The notes under the pieces: model-generated
The model's database searches: none
Told to the model about the DNA's origin: nothing
What the model saw: only the letters and a program-made list of their open reading frames with translations
Made by a program: the position numbers and the translations under genes
Shown: in pieces, positions 51,034 through 60,699 of the stretch
How positions within the stretch are numbered: position 1 is the first letter of the stretch
Layout of the letters: every line of letters begins with the position of its first letter
NCBI RefSeq assembly: GCF_005843885.1
Contig: NZ_CP040443.1
Location: 3,224,001 to 3,288,000, forward strand
Source of the DNA: Escherichia sp. E4742
Lineage (GTDB): Bacteria > Pseudomonadota > Gammaproteobacteria > Enterobacterales > Enterobacteriaceae
Direction: 5' to 3'
DNA length: 64,000 bases

Positions 51034-52410
51034 ATGGACATGATTAACATTGGCTACTGCGGCGCCTCAACCGCGCAGGTGGAGCTGAACGTCACGGCGC
51101 AAAACACCGCTAACGCCATGACCACAGGCTATACCCGTCAGGTGGCGGAGATCAGCACCATCGGTGCCAGCGGTGGTTCGCCGAACAGCGCCGGTAACGG
51201 CGTACAGGTGGACAGCATTCGCCGCGTCTCTAACCAGTATCAGGTGAATCAGGTGTGGTATGCCGCCAGCGATTACGGCTATTACAGCACCCAGCAGGGG
51301 TATCTTAGCCAACTGGAAGCCGTATTGAGCGACGATAACAGCAGCCTGAGCGGCGGCTTCGATAACTTTTTCGCCGCCCTTAACGAAGCGACCACCAGCC
51401 CCGATGATTCTGCCCTGCGCGAGCAGGTGATCAGCGAAGCCGGGGCGCTGTCGTTGCGTATTGATAACACGCTGGATTACGTCGACTCGCAAAGCACGGA
51501 AATCATCAGCCAGCAGCAGGCGATGGTGTCGCAAATCAATACGCTCACCAGCGGCATCGCCAGCTATAACCAGCAAATCGCCCAGGCCGAAGCCAACGGC
51601 GATAACGCCTCCGCGCTGTACGACGCCCGTGACCAGATGGTGGAAGAACTCAGCGGAATGATGGATGTGCAGGTCAATATCGATGACCAGGGCAACTACA
51701 ACGTCACCCTGCAAAACGGTCAGCCGCTGGTAAGCGGGCAGCAAAGCTCAACCATCGCGCTGGAAACCAATGCCGATGGCACGCCGACTATGTCGCTGAC
51801 CTTCGCCGGAACCACCTCGACGATGACCACCGACACCGGCGGTTCTTTAGGCGCACTGTTTGATTATCAAAACGATGTGCTGACGCCGCTGACCGACACT
51901 ATCAACAGCATGGCGTCACAGTTTGCCGATGCGGTCAATAACCAACTGGCACAGGGCTACGATCTCAACGGTAACCCCGGCGAGCCGCTGTTTATTTACG
52001 ATGCCAGCAATGCCGATGGCCCGCTGACCGTGAACCCGGATATCACCGCCGACGAGCTGGCGTTTTCCAGTTCACCGGACGAAAGCGGTAACAGCGATAA
52101 CCTCCAGGCGCTGATCAATATCTCCAGCGAACCGCTGGAAATCGACAACCTTGGCAGCGTGACGGTAGGGCAGGCGTGCTCGTCAATCATCAGCAATATC
52201 GGCATTTACAGTCAGCAAAATCAGACCGAAGTGACCGCCGCGTCCAATGTCTATTCCGCAGCGCAAAACCAGCAGAGTAGCGTCAGCGGCGTCAGCATGG
52301 ACGAAGAAGCGGTGAACCTGATCACCTATCAACAAATTTATGAAGCCAATCTGAAAGTCATTTCCGCCGGGGCCGAGATTTTCGATTCGGTGCTGGAAAT
52401 GTGCAGCTAA
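51034..52410 (+). CDS. lfgK: Flag-2 hook-associated protein 1 LfgK (FlgK family)
   Basis: 458 aa. N-terminal MINIGYCGASTAQVELNVTA (hook-filament junction coiled coil) and C-terminal VSMDEEAVNLITYQQIYEAN. The N-terminal TAQNTANAMTTGYTRQ corresponds to the rod/hook motif. Ribosome-binding site AAGGAT. It starts the hook-associated gene pair with lfgL. Confidence 0.95.
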   Translation: MDMINIGYCGASTAQVELNVTAQNTANAMTTGYTRQVAEISTIGASGGSPNSAGNGVQVDSIRRVSNQYQVNQVWYAASDYGYYSTQQGYLSQLEAVLSDDNSSLSGGFDNFFAALNEATTSPDDSALREQVISEAGALSLRIDNTLDYVDSQSTEIISQQQAMVSQINTLTSGIASYNQQIAQAEANGDNASALYDARDQMVEELSGMMDVQVNIDDQGNYNVTLQNGQPLVSGQQSSTIALETNADGTPTMSLTFAGTTSTMTTDTGGSLGALFDYQNDVLTPLTDTINSMASQFADAVNNQLAQGYDLNGNPGEPLFIYDASNADGPLTVNPDITADELAFSSSPDESGNSDNLQALINISSEPLEIDNLGSVTVGQACSSIISNIGIYSQQNQTEVTAASNVYSAAQNQQSSVSGVSMDEEAVNLITYQQIYEANLKVISAGAEIFDSVLEMCS

Positions 52411-52424
52411 GCGGGAGCGCGAAA

Positions 52425-53354
52425 ATGCGAGTAACTACCCAACAAACCTACGTCTCGATGACGCAAAGTTTTAATAATCTCTCCGGCGACCTGGCGCATG
52501 TGGTCGAGCAAATGGCAACCGGCAAGCAGATTTTGCAGCCGTCGGACGACCCAATCGCCGCCACGCGCATCACGCAGTTAAACCGCCAGCAGTCAGCGAT
52601 TGAGCAGTATCAGAGCAATATCGACTCCGCGTCGGCGGGCTTAAGCCAGCAGGAGTCGATTCTCGATGGCGTCAACAACAGCCTGCTGGCGGTACGCGAC
52701 GACTTGCTGGAAGCGGCGAATGGCACCAATACCGCCGACTCGCTCGCAAGCCTCGGGCAGGATATTGAGTCGCTCACCGAATCAATGGTCGCGGCGCTGA
52801 ACTATCAGGACGAAGACGGGCATTACGTGTTTGGCGGCACTATCAACGATCAGCCGCCGATTGTGGCTGTGGACGATGATGGCGACGGCGTGACCGACAG
52901 CTACAGCTATCAGGGTAACAGCGACCACCGCCAGACTACCGTGTCGAACGGCGTGGAAGTGGATACCAACGAGGCGGCGAGTGATTTCTTCGGCAGCAAT
53001 TTAGACGTGCTCAACACGCTGAACTCCCTGTCGCAGGAGCTGCAAAACCCGGACGTTGACCCGGCAGATCCGCAGGTGCAGAGCGATATTCAGAATGCCG
53101 TGGATGTGGTGGACACCGCCTCGAACGACCTCAACGCCTCCATTGCGTCGCTTGGCGAGACGCAGAACACCATGTCGATGTTGAGCGATGCGCAGACGGA
53201 TATCTCTACTTCGAATGATGAGTTGATTGGCTCTTTACAGGATCTCGATTACGGCCCGGCGTCGATCACCTTTACCGGACTGGAAGTGGCAATGGAAGCT
53301 ACCCTCAAGACTTACTCGAAAGTGAGTGAGTTGAATTTGTTCAGCGTTCTCTAA
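52425..53354 (+). CDS. lfgL: Flag-2 hook-associated protein 3 LfgL (FlgL family)
   Basis: 309 aa from MRVTTQQTYVSM, with GGGAG upstream. Flagellin-like termini: LAHVVEQMATGKQILQPSDD near the N-terminus and LQDLDYGPASITFTGLEVAME near the C-terminus. Middle part acidic. 14 bases after lfgK. Confidence 0.94.
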   Translation: MRVTTQQTYVSMTQSFNNLSGDLAHVVEQMATGKQILQPSDDPIAATRITQLNRQQSAIEQYQSNIDSASAGLSQQESILDGVNNSLLAVRDDLLEAANGTNTADSLASLGQDIESLTESMVAALNYQDEDGHYVFGGTINDQPPIVAVDDDGDGVTDSYSYQGNSDHRQTTVSNGVEVDTNEAASDFFGSNLDVLNTLNSLSQELQNPDVDPADPQVQSDIQNAVDVVDTASNDLNASIASLGETQNTMSMLSDAQTDISTSNDELIGSLQDLDYGPASITFTGLEVAMEATLKTYSKVSELNLFSVL

Positions 53355-53370
53355 CTCTTTCAGGAACAGT

Positions 53371-54348
53371 ATGCAGGTCGGACTTACATCTTCATCACTC
53401 GCCACCGGTGGGGCGCATAGCTCTGCGGTATCGTCGTCAACCGTTGCGCCCACTCAGGCGGTGCGGCAAAAGCTCCCGGCGACGGCGAGTGAATATCCGG
53501 CCTCGCCGCTGATTACCACTCGCCCGCAGCGTTACAGCGTGCAGCTTAACGATCAGCTCACCACGTTGCAGCAGGCGGATCACTATCTCGGGCAACTGGA
53601 GCAGCAGTTGCTCGATTATCGTCATAGCCAGCGTAAGGGTGGGCAGGCGCAGAGTACGGCGCTGATGCAGATGCTGGACAAACGCACCGCACTTTCCGGC
53701 GGTACGGTGGACCGCCAGTTACAGCCGGTGTTGCTGGGGGAAACGCGGGTGACCTTTCACTCGCCGGATCTGGCTAATCTCGTACACAACCCCACGCCGG
53801 GAACGCGCATGTTCAGCGTCTCTGACGGGCGGCAGACCCAGCTTTCGGCGGTGATGCTGTCAGAGGATGACAGCGCCGGGCAGTATCAGACACGGCTGAC
53901 CAACGCTCTGCGCCGCGTGGGTGTGCAGATGCATCAGCAAGCGGACGGCATCAGTTTCTCCACGACCGAAAAACAGTGGCTCAACATTGAAAGCACCTTA
54001 AGCGTGCGCACCGATGGCGATAAATCGGCGTTTATGCCGCTGAAAACTTTTGCCGAACCCTCTGAGGCCGAGCGTTTAACGCAAAGCCTGCAACAGGGTG
54101 GAGCGGGGATTTCTCGCATGTTAGAAAACATTAATCAGCAGCGCGCGCAGATGGCGGTGCAGCAGGAAAAAGCACGGCAGTTAATTGATGGGATGTCCCG
54201 TTTCCCCGATGCAGAGAATGCGGTACGGGCATCGGAAAACCTTGGCGGTGCGCTGGACAGCGCCAATCATAATTATCAGGTGTTATTACAGGCGGTGAAT
54301 GGTCAGGCACGAATTTCCAGCCAGACGGTGAGGAATTTATTGGGGTAA
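53371..54348 (+). CDS. lafW: LafW, putative Flag-2 hook-associated protein
   Basis: 325 aa, soluble, Gln/Ser/Thr-rich, no signal peptide. Helical ends (LNDQLTTLQQADHYLGQLEQQLLDY; LGGALDSANHNYQVLLQAVN) and a beta-rich middle (GETRVTFHSPDLANLVHNPT). It follows lfgL by 16 bases in the hook-associated block and occupies the position of lafW in published Flag-2 loci, described as a hook-associated protein. No counterpart in the primary flagellum is apparent, so the precise role is unknown. Confidence 0.75.
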   Translation: MQVGLTSSSLATGGAHSSAVSSSTVAPTQAVRQKLPATASEYPASPLITTRPQRYSVQLNDQLTTLQQADHYLGQLEQQLLDYRHSQRKGGQAQSTALMQMLDKRTALSGGTVDRQLQPVLLGETRVTFHSPDLANLVHNPTPGTRMFSVSDGRQTQLSAVMLSEDDSAGQYQTRLTNALRRVGVQMHQQADGISFSTTEKQWLNIESTLSVRTDGDKSAFMPLKTFAEPSEAERLTQSLQQGGAGISRMLENINQQRAQMAVQQEKARQLIDGMSRFPDAENAVRASENLGGALDSANHNYQVLLQAVNGQARISSQTVRNLLG

Positions 54349-54354
54349 TTATCT

Positions 54355-54393
54355 GTAGGCCGGATAAGACGCGTTTAGCGTCGCATCCGGCAT
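54355..54393. repeat. single REP unit between lafW and lafZ
   Basis: GTAGGCCGGATAAGACGCG...GCATCCGGCAT, between the convergent lafW and lafZ stops, may act as a transcription barrier. Confidence 0.85.
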
Positions 54394-54406
54394 ATATTGG
54401 CACTCA

Positions 54407-55249
54407 TCAGCATTTCTGAACAGTATTTAACAACTTCTCTAAATTCTGATACATCGTGCGATTAATATCGCTATTCTGCCAGCTTTCCACATTAAAGGTT
54501 AATTGCCAGCTACCGTTGCACTGGTTGCGCAGAACAATATCACTCTCCAGTCGGTTACGAACATATTTATAATAAGTTGTCATGGTCATATTATGCGCTG
54601 ACAATAAATTATCGAGTTTGTCTTTTCCTGGTGCGAGGGTTTGTGACAGTAACGGTGCGGAATTATTTTCTTTTCCAGAAGTTAGATGAAATATTTTTAT
54701 TCTTGGACTATTAACGGATTCTTTTACCAGTTGCGGAGCGTCAGGTGTGCTTTTCATGTGAGAGTAACCCACGGTCGAGCCAATAAATATAACAGCTGCG
54801 GCCAACGCTAACTCCATCAGTCCTTTATGTTTTTTTCTACCAGGTAAAGGCGGTGTTGTCGAAGATATTTCTTCTGGCACAGTTTCCTGTATCTGGTCGG
54901 TAATAATCTGCGCTTCCGCAGGCGATGACTCCGGTAAAGACACATACTCTTTATTGCACAGATAACCTTTTTTAGGAATGGTTTTAATAATGTTCTGTTG
55001 TTTGCCATCATCGTCGATAGCAACGCGCAGAGCGTGGATCGCCGTCGGCAGGCTGTTACCGCCGACAATACGGTTCTTCCATACTTCGGCACATAAATAA
55101 GATCGCGATAAAACCGCATCGGCATTTTTTGCTAATGTTTCCAGCAAAATAAAATGATATTCGCCGAGACGACGTGTTTCACCCGTTTCGCAATGTATTA
55201 AGGCATTAAGCGACGGGTCCATCCGCCAGTTGTTGATAATAATACTCAT
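54407..55249 (-). CDS. lafZ: LafZ, ToxR/CadC-like transmembrane regulator
   Basis: 280 aa from MSIIINNWRMDPSLN. N-terminal OmpR/ToxR-type winged helix (about 1-105: RRLGEYHFILLETLAKNADAVLSR, EVWKNRIVGGNSLPTAIHALR, IIKTIPKKGYLC), a linker, one membrane helix (about 144-162, MELALAAAVIFIGSTVGYS) and a periplasmic tail. This is the ToxR/CadC layout, a one-component regulator sensing periplasmic signals. It faces away from the flagellin gene lafA across a 486-base gap, suggesting it controls lafA or the late genes. Confidence 0.88.
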   Translation of the reverse strand: MSIIINNWRMDPSLNALIHCETGETRRLGEYHFILLETLAKNADAVLSRSYLCAEVWKNRIVGGNSLPTAIHALRVAIDDDGKQQNIIKTIPKKGYLCNKEYVSLPESSPAEAQIITDQIQETVPEEISSTTPPLPGRKKHKGLMELALAAAVIFIGSTVGYSHMKSTPDAPQLVKESVNSPRIKIFHLTSGKENNSAPLLSQTLAPGKDKLDNLLSAHNMTMTTYYKYVRNRLESDIVLRNQCNGSWQLTFNVESWQNSDINRTMYQNLEKLLNTVQKC

Positions 55250-55735
55250 GGTTGAGTTTACCTTAGCAAGGGATAAATGTTTCCTGATAGTCCGCTGCAT
55301 TAAGCAGAGTCTTATACATCCTTGAGAAGATGATTTTACTGCGTGATAATTAATAATTTAATGGTGATAGGATTATTCTTAATCTCTATATGGCGTGAGA
55401 ATGTAACGAAATGGATGGCGAGTCACAATAGTAAAATGTGTGTTATTTGCAACGCAATGTAAATTTTGGCATCAGTTCGTTGGGTAATAATCAATTTTTC
55501 TGATGGTAATCTGAGTGATAACAAGCAGTTGAGGCTGACATGTTTTGTCACCTGGCCATGTGGCATATATTGCTAATAATCTTTTTATCTGAATTTTGAT
55601 TCTGTTTTTTTTAGCTAAAAGTGGCATCCGATAAAAGAGACTGAAAATTTTTTTATAGTCATTTTAAGTTTGCTCGTGGGGTGTCGTTTTTACAGGGTAT
55701 CGAAATGAAAACGATTAATCCCAAGGAGCAGTATC
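55250..55735. other. lafZ-lafA divergent intergenic region
   Basis: 486 AT-rich bases between the divergent lafZ and lafA genes with no coding frame of note. Holds the putative lafA sigma28 promoter at 55664-55690 and presumably LafZ binding sites. A leader of about 40 bases precedes the lafA ribosome-binding site. Confidence 0.7.
55664..55690 (+). promoter_or_regulatory. sigma28-like (LafS) promoter of lafA
   Basis: TTAAGTTT (7 of 8 to the -35 consensus TAAAGTTT), 11 bases, then GTCGTTTT as a non-canonical -10. Spacing and -10 style match the element before lfgM. Predicted start near 55697, 39 bases before the ATG. Confidence 0.5.
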
Positions 55736-56650
55736 ATGTTATCTATGAATACCAATAACGCATCAATGGCCGCCGTTAACGCAATCAGCAAAAGTAGCTC
55801 TTCTCTTTCTACTTCTATGGAACGCCTTGCGACTGGTAACCGTATTAACTCTTCAGCCGATGACGCAGCGGGCAAACAGATTGCTAACCGTCTGACTGCA
55901 CAGTCCAGCGGTATGGGCGTGGCGCTGAGCAACATTAATGATGCCACCGCGATGCTGCAAACTGCCGACAGCATGTTTGACGAAATGTCTGATGTACTGG
56001 GTCGTATGAAAGACCTCTCCACTCAGGCTGCGAACGGCACCTACAGCGACGACGACCTGCAGGCGATGCAGGACGAATACGACGAACTGGGTCAGCAGAT
56101 GTCTGACATGCTGCAAAACACCACCTACGGCGGCACCAACCTGTTCGGTGTTTCCGGCACCAGCAACACCGGTACTGACGGCTTGTTCCAGAGCGCGGTA
56201 ACTTTCCAGGTGGGTGCGGAATCTTCTGATACCATGACCGTGAATATTTCAAGCCAACTGAATACGCTGGTGACGGATCTTTCTGCTATCAGCAACTCCT
56301 TTAGCGCGGATCAGGCAGACACCACAGGGACTGCTGGCGTGTCTGGCGGTACTGAACTGACCGCATCTGGCTCGGCTAACCAGATGATCACCAGCATTTC
56401 TACCGCGATGGATGATGTTTCTCAGATCCAGTCCAAGCTGGGTGCGTCTATCAACCGTCTGAACGATACCGCCAACAACCTGACCAGTATGCAGGACAAC
56501 ACCGAAGTCGCTATCGGTAACATCATGGATACCGACTACGCGACGGAAGCGTCCAACATGACCAAACAGCAGGTGTTGATGCAGACTGGCATCACCATGC
56601 TGAAACAGTCCAACAGCATGTCCAGCATGGTTTCCAGCCTGCTGCAGTAA
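55736..56650 (+). CDS. lafA: lateral-type flagellin LafA
   Basis: 304 aa, the size of small lateral flagellins. Strong AAGGAG ribosome-binding site. Conserved D0/D1 N-terminus (SLSTSMERLATGNRINSSAD, DAAGKQIANRLTAQ) and C-terminus (LGASINRLNDTANNLTSMQ, MTKQQVLMQTGITMLKQSNS). The short variable centre (about 130-210) is rich in Ser, Thr, Gly and Asp, with many potential O-modification sites. Possible substrate of the LafV and three-domain transferase proteins. Followed by REP array and a strong terminator. Confidence 0.97.
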   Translation: MLSMNTNNASMAAVNAISKSSSSLSTSMERLATGNRINSSADDAAGKQIANRLTAQSSGMGVALSNINDATAMLQTADSMFDEMSDVLGRMKDLSTQAANGTYSDDDLQAMQDEYDELGQQMSDMLQNTTYGGTNLFGVSGTSNTGTDGLFQSAVTFQVGAESSDTMTVNISSQLNTLVTDLSAISNSFSADQADTTGTAGVSGGTELTASGSANQMITSISTAMDDVSQIQSKLGASINRLNDTANNLTSMQDNTEVAIGNIMDTDYATEASNMTKQQVLMQTGITMLKQSNSMSSMVSSLLQ

Positions 56651-56656
56651 CGCGGA

Positions 56657-56938
<282 letters not shown>

Positions 56939-56971
56939 ACAACACCGCCTGCGGGCGGTGTTGTGCTTTTT
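56939..56971 (+). terminator. intrinsic terminator of lafA
   Basis: Perfect 11-base inverted repeat ACAACACCGCC / GGCGGTGTTGT with a 4-base loop followed by TTTTT, located after the REP array. Confidence 0.92.
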
Positions 56972-57052
56972 GCGGCAGGCTGTTTTCCGCCAGACCGGAA
57001 ATGGCCTTTCCGCCTCATTTTTCAATCTATTGATTATTCACATAAAAAATAT

Positions 57053-57067
57053 TGGCACGCCTTTTGC
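57053..57067 (+). promoter_or_regulatory. sigma54 promoter of the lafB operon
   Basis: TGGCACGCCTTTTGC: exact TGGCACG-N4-TTGC with GG and GC 10 bases apart, ending 32 bases before the lafB ATG. Implies LafK/sigma54 control of lafBCDEF-STU. Confidence 0.92.
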
Positions 57068-57099
57068 CAATAACCTGACATCGTTATCCGGAGTCATCA

Positions 57100-58416
57100 A
57101 TGATCAACCCAAGAACCATTGCCCAAGAAATTGCTTATGCCGATGTCGCCACTCAGGCGACAAATTTGCAGGAGAAGCAGAGTGAGCTGGATGCTGAAAG
57201 CAGCGGCCTGGACTCGCTCAGCTCGGCGTTGAGCGATTTCCAGAGCGCCGTCGACGCGCTGAACAGCGATACCGATGGCCCTGTGACTTTTGCCGCTTCC
57301 AGCAATAATGACTCGGCGACCGTTTCCGCTAACTCGCAGGCGCAGGCGGGAAGCTACTCATTTTTCGTTGAGCAATTGGCGCAGGGGCAGCAGACCACGT
57401 TCAGTATGGGCGACGACGCCTTTTCCGCCACCGGCACCTTCGAAATGACGATGGGCGACAGCACCATGGATATTGATCTGTCGGCGGCGGATCAGAACGG
57501 TGACGGCGACGGTTTTATCGACGCCAGCGAGCTGGTGAACGCAATTAACGACTCCGATGACAATCCAGGCGTTTCGGCGGCATTGGTGAAGACCGACGGC
57601 ACCACCACGATTATGCTTACCTCGGATAGCACCGGGGCGCAGAGCGCGTTTTCGGTGAGCGTAACGGGACATGACGCCAGCAACGACAGCGCCAGCGCGC
57701 CCGTTCCCACAGATGTTTCCTCCGCCCAGGACGCGATTATTCATCTCGGCAGCGCTACCGGACCCGCCATTACCAATAGCAGCAATACGTTTGATGATGT
57801 GATCCCCGGCGTCACCATGACTTTCACCGAAGTCAGCGATTCTGACAGCGATCTCACCACCTTTAACATCAGCGAAGATTCCAGCGCCAGTCAGGAGAAA
57901 GTACAGACCTTTGTTGATGCCTATAACTCGCTGATTGATACGGTTGATTCACTGACCACCCACGGTGATGACAGTAGCAGCGCCGGGGGGTTTGCGGGCG
58001 ACGCCGGACTCAGTTCACTGGCGAACCAGCTCGATGACATCGCCCACGCCAGCTACAACGGCGTGTCGATTGTGGATTATGGCATCACCCTCGATTCTCA
58101 CGGCCACTTACAGATCGACTCCGACCAGTTCAACGACGAAATGGCGAAAAATCCTGACGGTCTGACGTCTATTTTCGTCGGCGATAACAGCATGGTGGCG
58201 AAGATGGATGACCTGATCGACACCTATACGGACTCCAGCAACGGCATCATCACCCTGCGCCAGCAGAACATTGACGATCAGATGAGCAAAATTCAGGACG
58301 AAGGTGATCAGCTTACCGATACCTATAACGCCAACTACGACCGTTATCTGGAGGAGTACACCAACACGCTGGTTGAGGTGTACACCATGAAAGCCAGCAT
58401 GGCGGCATTTGCGTAA
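57100..58416 (+). CDS. lafB: Flag-2 filament cap LafB (FliD family)
   Basis: 438 aa. FliD hook-associated protein 2: N-terminal helix INPRTIAQEIAYADVATQATNLQ, the central FliD domains (FFVEQLAQGQQTTFSMG, VIPGVTMTFTEVSDSDSD) and C-terminal coiled coil (QQNIDDQMSKIQDEGDQLTD). It caps the growing filament. First gene after the sigma54 promoter. Confidence 0.95.
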   Translation: MINPRTIAQEIAYADVATQATNLQEKQSELDAESSGLDSLSSALSDFQSAVDALNSDTDGPVTFAASSNNDSATVSANSQAQAGSYSFFVEQLAQGQQTTFSMGDDAFSATGTFEMTMGDSTMDIDLSAADQNGDGDGFIDASELVNAINDSDDNPGVSAALVKTDGTTTIMLTSDSTGAQSAFSVSVTGHDASNDSASAPVPTDVSSAQDAIIHLGSATGPAITNSSNTFDDVIPGVTMTFTEVSDSDSDLTTFNISEDSSASQEKVQTFVDAYNSLIDTVDSLTTHGDDSSSAGGFAGDAGLSSLANQLDDIAHASYNGVSIVDYGITLDSHGHLQIDSDQFNDEMAKNPDGLTSIFVGDNSMVAKMDDLIDTYTDSSNGIITLRQQNIDDQMSKIQDEGDQLTDTYNANYDRYLEEYTNTLVEVYTMKASMAAFA

Positions 58417-58438
58417 TTCATAAGGAATATCCCTAAAG

Positions 58439-58831
58439 ATGTATGAAGTACAGGATGGTTATTCGCAATACAAAGAGGTCGATCTCGCGGCACGTACCGC
58501 GGCGGCCTCTCCGCTTGAACTGGTGCTGGTGCTGTTCGCCGGGCTTCTCGACGAGCTGGAGCGGGCCAAAAGCCACATTGAAGGGCGGCGTTTCGAAAAG
58601 AAAGCTCAGAGCATCAACAAATGCATCGACATTCTCAACGCGCTCACTAGCTCGCTGGAGTTTGAAACCGGCGGCGAGCTGGTGGTGAATCTTTCACGTC
58701 TCTATGACCACTGCGTGTATCGCTTGTATGAGGCCAGCGGCGAGCTGTCGGCGGAGAAAATCGATGAAGTGATGCTGATTTTAAGCAACCTGCGTGAAGG
58801 CTGGGAAGGGCTTTCGGGCAAGCTGGGTTAA
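58439..58831 (+). CDS. lafC: Flag-2 flagellin chaperone LafC (FliS family)
   Basis: 130 aa. FliS signature: YSQYKEVDLAARTAAASPLELVLVLFAGLLDELERAK and KCIDILNALTSSLEFETGGELVVNLSRLYDHC. It binds the LafA C-terminus before export. Follows lafB by 22 bases. Confidence 0.95.
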   Translation: MYEVQDGYSQYKEVDLAARTAAASPLELVLVLFAGLLDELERAKSHIEGRRFEKKAQSINKCIDILNALTSSLEFETGGELVVNLSRLYDHCVYRLYEASGELSAEKIDEVMLILSNLREGWEGLSGKLG

Positions 58832-58835
58832 GACG

Positions 58836-59147
58836 ATGGAAAAACAACGCAGGCAACTTTTCGCGCTGGTTGAGGCGATGAATGAGGCGCTGGATAAACA
58901 ACGCTGGAGACGCCTTCCGGCGCTGCATCAGCAGTTGATGCGCCAGTTTCATGACTACGCGACGGCAGAAACCGATGTGGCGCAGTTGGATGCGGTGAAG
59001 GTGCAACTGTACGGCGCGTTTAATACCCTGATTAAACGGCGCGAGCAGCGCGTAGATGTGTTAAAGGCGCGCATGGAGCAGCATCAGCGACATCAGGAAG
59101 GCGTACTGGCCTACTCAATTGTTAATTTATTTTCGGAGAAGTCATGA
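58836..59147 (+). CDS. lafD: LafD, FliT-like export chaperone
   Basis: 103 aa from MEKQRRQLFALVEAM; an open extension into lafC is ignored. Small, basic and fully helical (DVAQLDAVKVQLYGAFNTLI, REQRVDVLKARMEQHQ), in the FliT position after FliS. Role inferred from position and composition. Its stop overlaps the lafE start. Confidence 0.85.
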   Translation: MEKQRRQLFALVEAMNEALDKQRWRRLPALHQQLMRQFHDYATAETDVAQLDAVKVQLYGAFNTLIKRREQRVDVLKARMEQHQRHQEGVLAYSIVNLFSEKS

Positions 59148-60205
59148 ATCCGACATTGCTTGCCACGCTCGGAACGCTTGCGGAAACGGCGTCGCTGAAA
59201 ACGGACATCTTACCGCCAGTGAGCGGGGAAAACGCACCCGCGTTTACGCTGCCGAAAATGGCCGTCGCGGCGGTGGCGGAGCGCGTGCATAGCGCTAAAA
59301 CCAGTCAGCAACAGGCGATGCGCCCGCAGGAGAACGATCCGGTGGCGATGCAGGCGCTAATGGCACTGTTACTTCCGCAACCTGCCGCGCCGCATCAGGA
59401 CACGCCGCAGCCGCGAAACGTCGCAACATCGCCGGTTATCCAGCAATTGACGAAAGCGGTGGTGCAAAACGCGCCGCAACGCCCGACGCAACAGCAGGAA
59501 CTCACGCCGTTGCCGCCGCAGTTGCAGGAACTGATCAGTCAGTTGCCGCAGGCGAAACCCGAACAGCAGGCCAGACTAGCGACTTACGCCAGTGAAGATT
59601 TACATGCCATTGCGCCGACGCAGCCGCGCGTCTCAACACAGCCAGCTCGCCCGAAACCTGAACTAACCCGTGTGACCGCGCGACCGCAGGTCGAGCGTAA
59701 AACGGAAAAAGTGCCGGACAGCGAGCCGGTTATTGCACGTGCGGTGTTGCAGGTTAAGACGCCGGAGCAGGTCAGCGAGCCTCACGAGATCGTCGCCAAA
59801 CCTGTCACGCTATCGATGGATGAACTGGGCGAAAAACTGACGATCTTGCTGAAAGATCAGATCCACTTTCAGCTCAACAAACAGCAGCAGATCTCCACCA
59901 TCCGCCTTGATCCTCCGTCGCTTGGCAAGCTCGAGATCGCCGTGCAACTCGACAACGGTAAACTGACAGTGCACATCGGCGCGAACCAAAGTGAGGTCTG
60001 CCGCGCGTTACAGCAGTTTAGCGACGATCTCCGACAACATCTGACGGCGCAAAATTTTATGGAGGTGAACGTACAGGTCTCCTCCGAAGGGCAGTCGCAA
60101 CAGCAACAACAGTCGGGCCATCAGCAGGAAGAGGTGAGTGCAGCCTTACTTCTTGACGATGCGCCTCAATTTCAACAGAACGAATCCGTTTTGATCAAAG
60201 TGTAA
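59144..60205 (+). CDS. lafE: Flag-2 hook-length control protein LafE (FliK family)
   Basis: 353 aa. Low-complexity Pro/Gln/Ala-rich N-terminal two thirds (molecular ruler type) and the FliK C-terminal domain (about 230-320): MDELGEKLTILLKDQIHFQL, IRLDPPSLGKLEIAVQLDNG, LRQHLTAQNFMEVNVQVSSE. It would signal LfhB to switch export specificity, a step probably blocked here by the lfhB frameshift. Confidence 0.93.
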   Translation: MNPTLLATLGTLAETASLKTDILPPVSGENAPAFTLPKMAVAAVAERVHSAKTSQQQAMRPQENDPVAMQALMALLLPQPAAPHQDTPQPRNVATSPVIQQLTKAVVQNAPQRPTQQQELTPLPPQLQELISQLPQAKPEQQARLATYASEDLHAIAPTQPRVSTQPARPKPELTRVTARPQVERKTEKVPDSEPVIARAVLQVKTPEQVSEPHEIVAKPVTLSMDELGEKLTILLKDQIHFQLNKQQQISTIRLDPPSLGKLEIAVQLDNGKLTVHIGANQSEVCRALQQFSDDLRQHLTAQNFMEVNVQVSSEGQSQQQQQSGHQQEEVSAALLLDDAPQFQQNESVLIKV

Positions 60206-60212
60206 AGGCAAT

Positions 60213-60680
60213 ATGAAGAAAATCGTGGTGGCGGGCGTGGTCAGCGCCGTTCTGGCGTTGGTGGTGGGGGCCGGAGCAGGATGGGGAGTCTGGCATCATT
60301 ATGCCGGAAAGGGAAAACCGACTGCCGTCGCGCGGGCGGAGTCGGTGGAAACCCTGGATGAGAGCAAAAGCGTATTTGTGACCTTGCCGGAAACCATTGT
60401 CACGCTGCATGACAATAACGGCGCTGACCATTATTTGTCGGCAGAATTAGTGATGGTGGTCGCCAGTGACAAAGAAGCGGAAAAAATAAAACATCAGGAT
60501 CCGCTGTATCAAAGTATTGCGGTTGAATGCCTGACGGAAATGAAATTTGAAGATTTGCGCGGCATGAAAATATCCGCCATCCGCAAACTGATTTCTGACG
60601 CGCTGAAAAAAGATCTTCAGCGTCGCAAAATGAGCGCACCGTATAAGGATTTGCTGGTGAAAAAAGTGGTCTTCCAGTAA
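60213..60680 (+). CDS. lafF: LafF (FliL family)
   Basis: 155 aa. One N-terminal membrane helix (VVSAVLALVVGAGAGWGVW) and a periplasmic FliL domain (HYLSAELVMVVASDKEAEK, IRKLISDALKKDLQRRK). FliL rings support stator units and torque. Confidence 0.92.
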   Translation: MKKIVVAGVVSAVLALVVGAGAGWGVWHHYAGKGKPTAVARAESVETLDESKSVFVTLPETIVTLHDNNGADHYLSAELVMVVASDKEAEKIKHQDPLYQSIAVECLTEMKFEDLRGMKISAIRKLISDALKKDLQRRKMSAPYKDLLVKKVVFQ

Positions 60681-60699
60681 TCACCAGGCGGATATAAAC

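Noticed and set aside
55628..55634. CCGATAA as a sigma28 -10 for lafA
   Set aside because: It matches the -10 core but has no -35 at the required spacing; the element at 55664-55690 has a good -35 and spacing.
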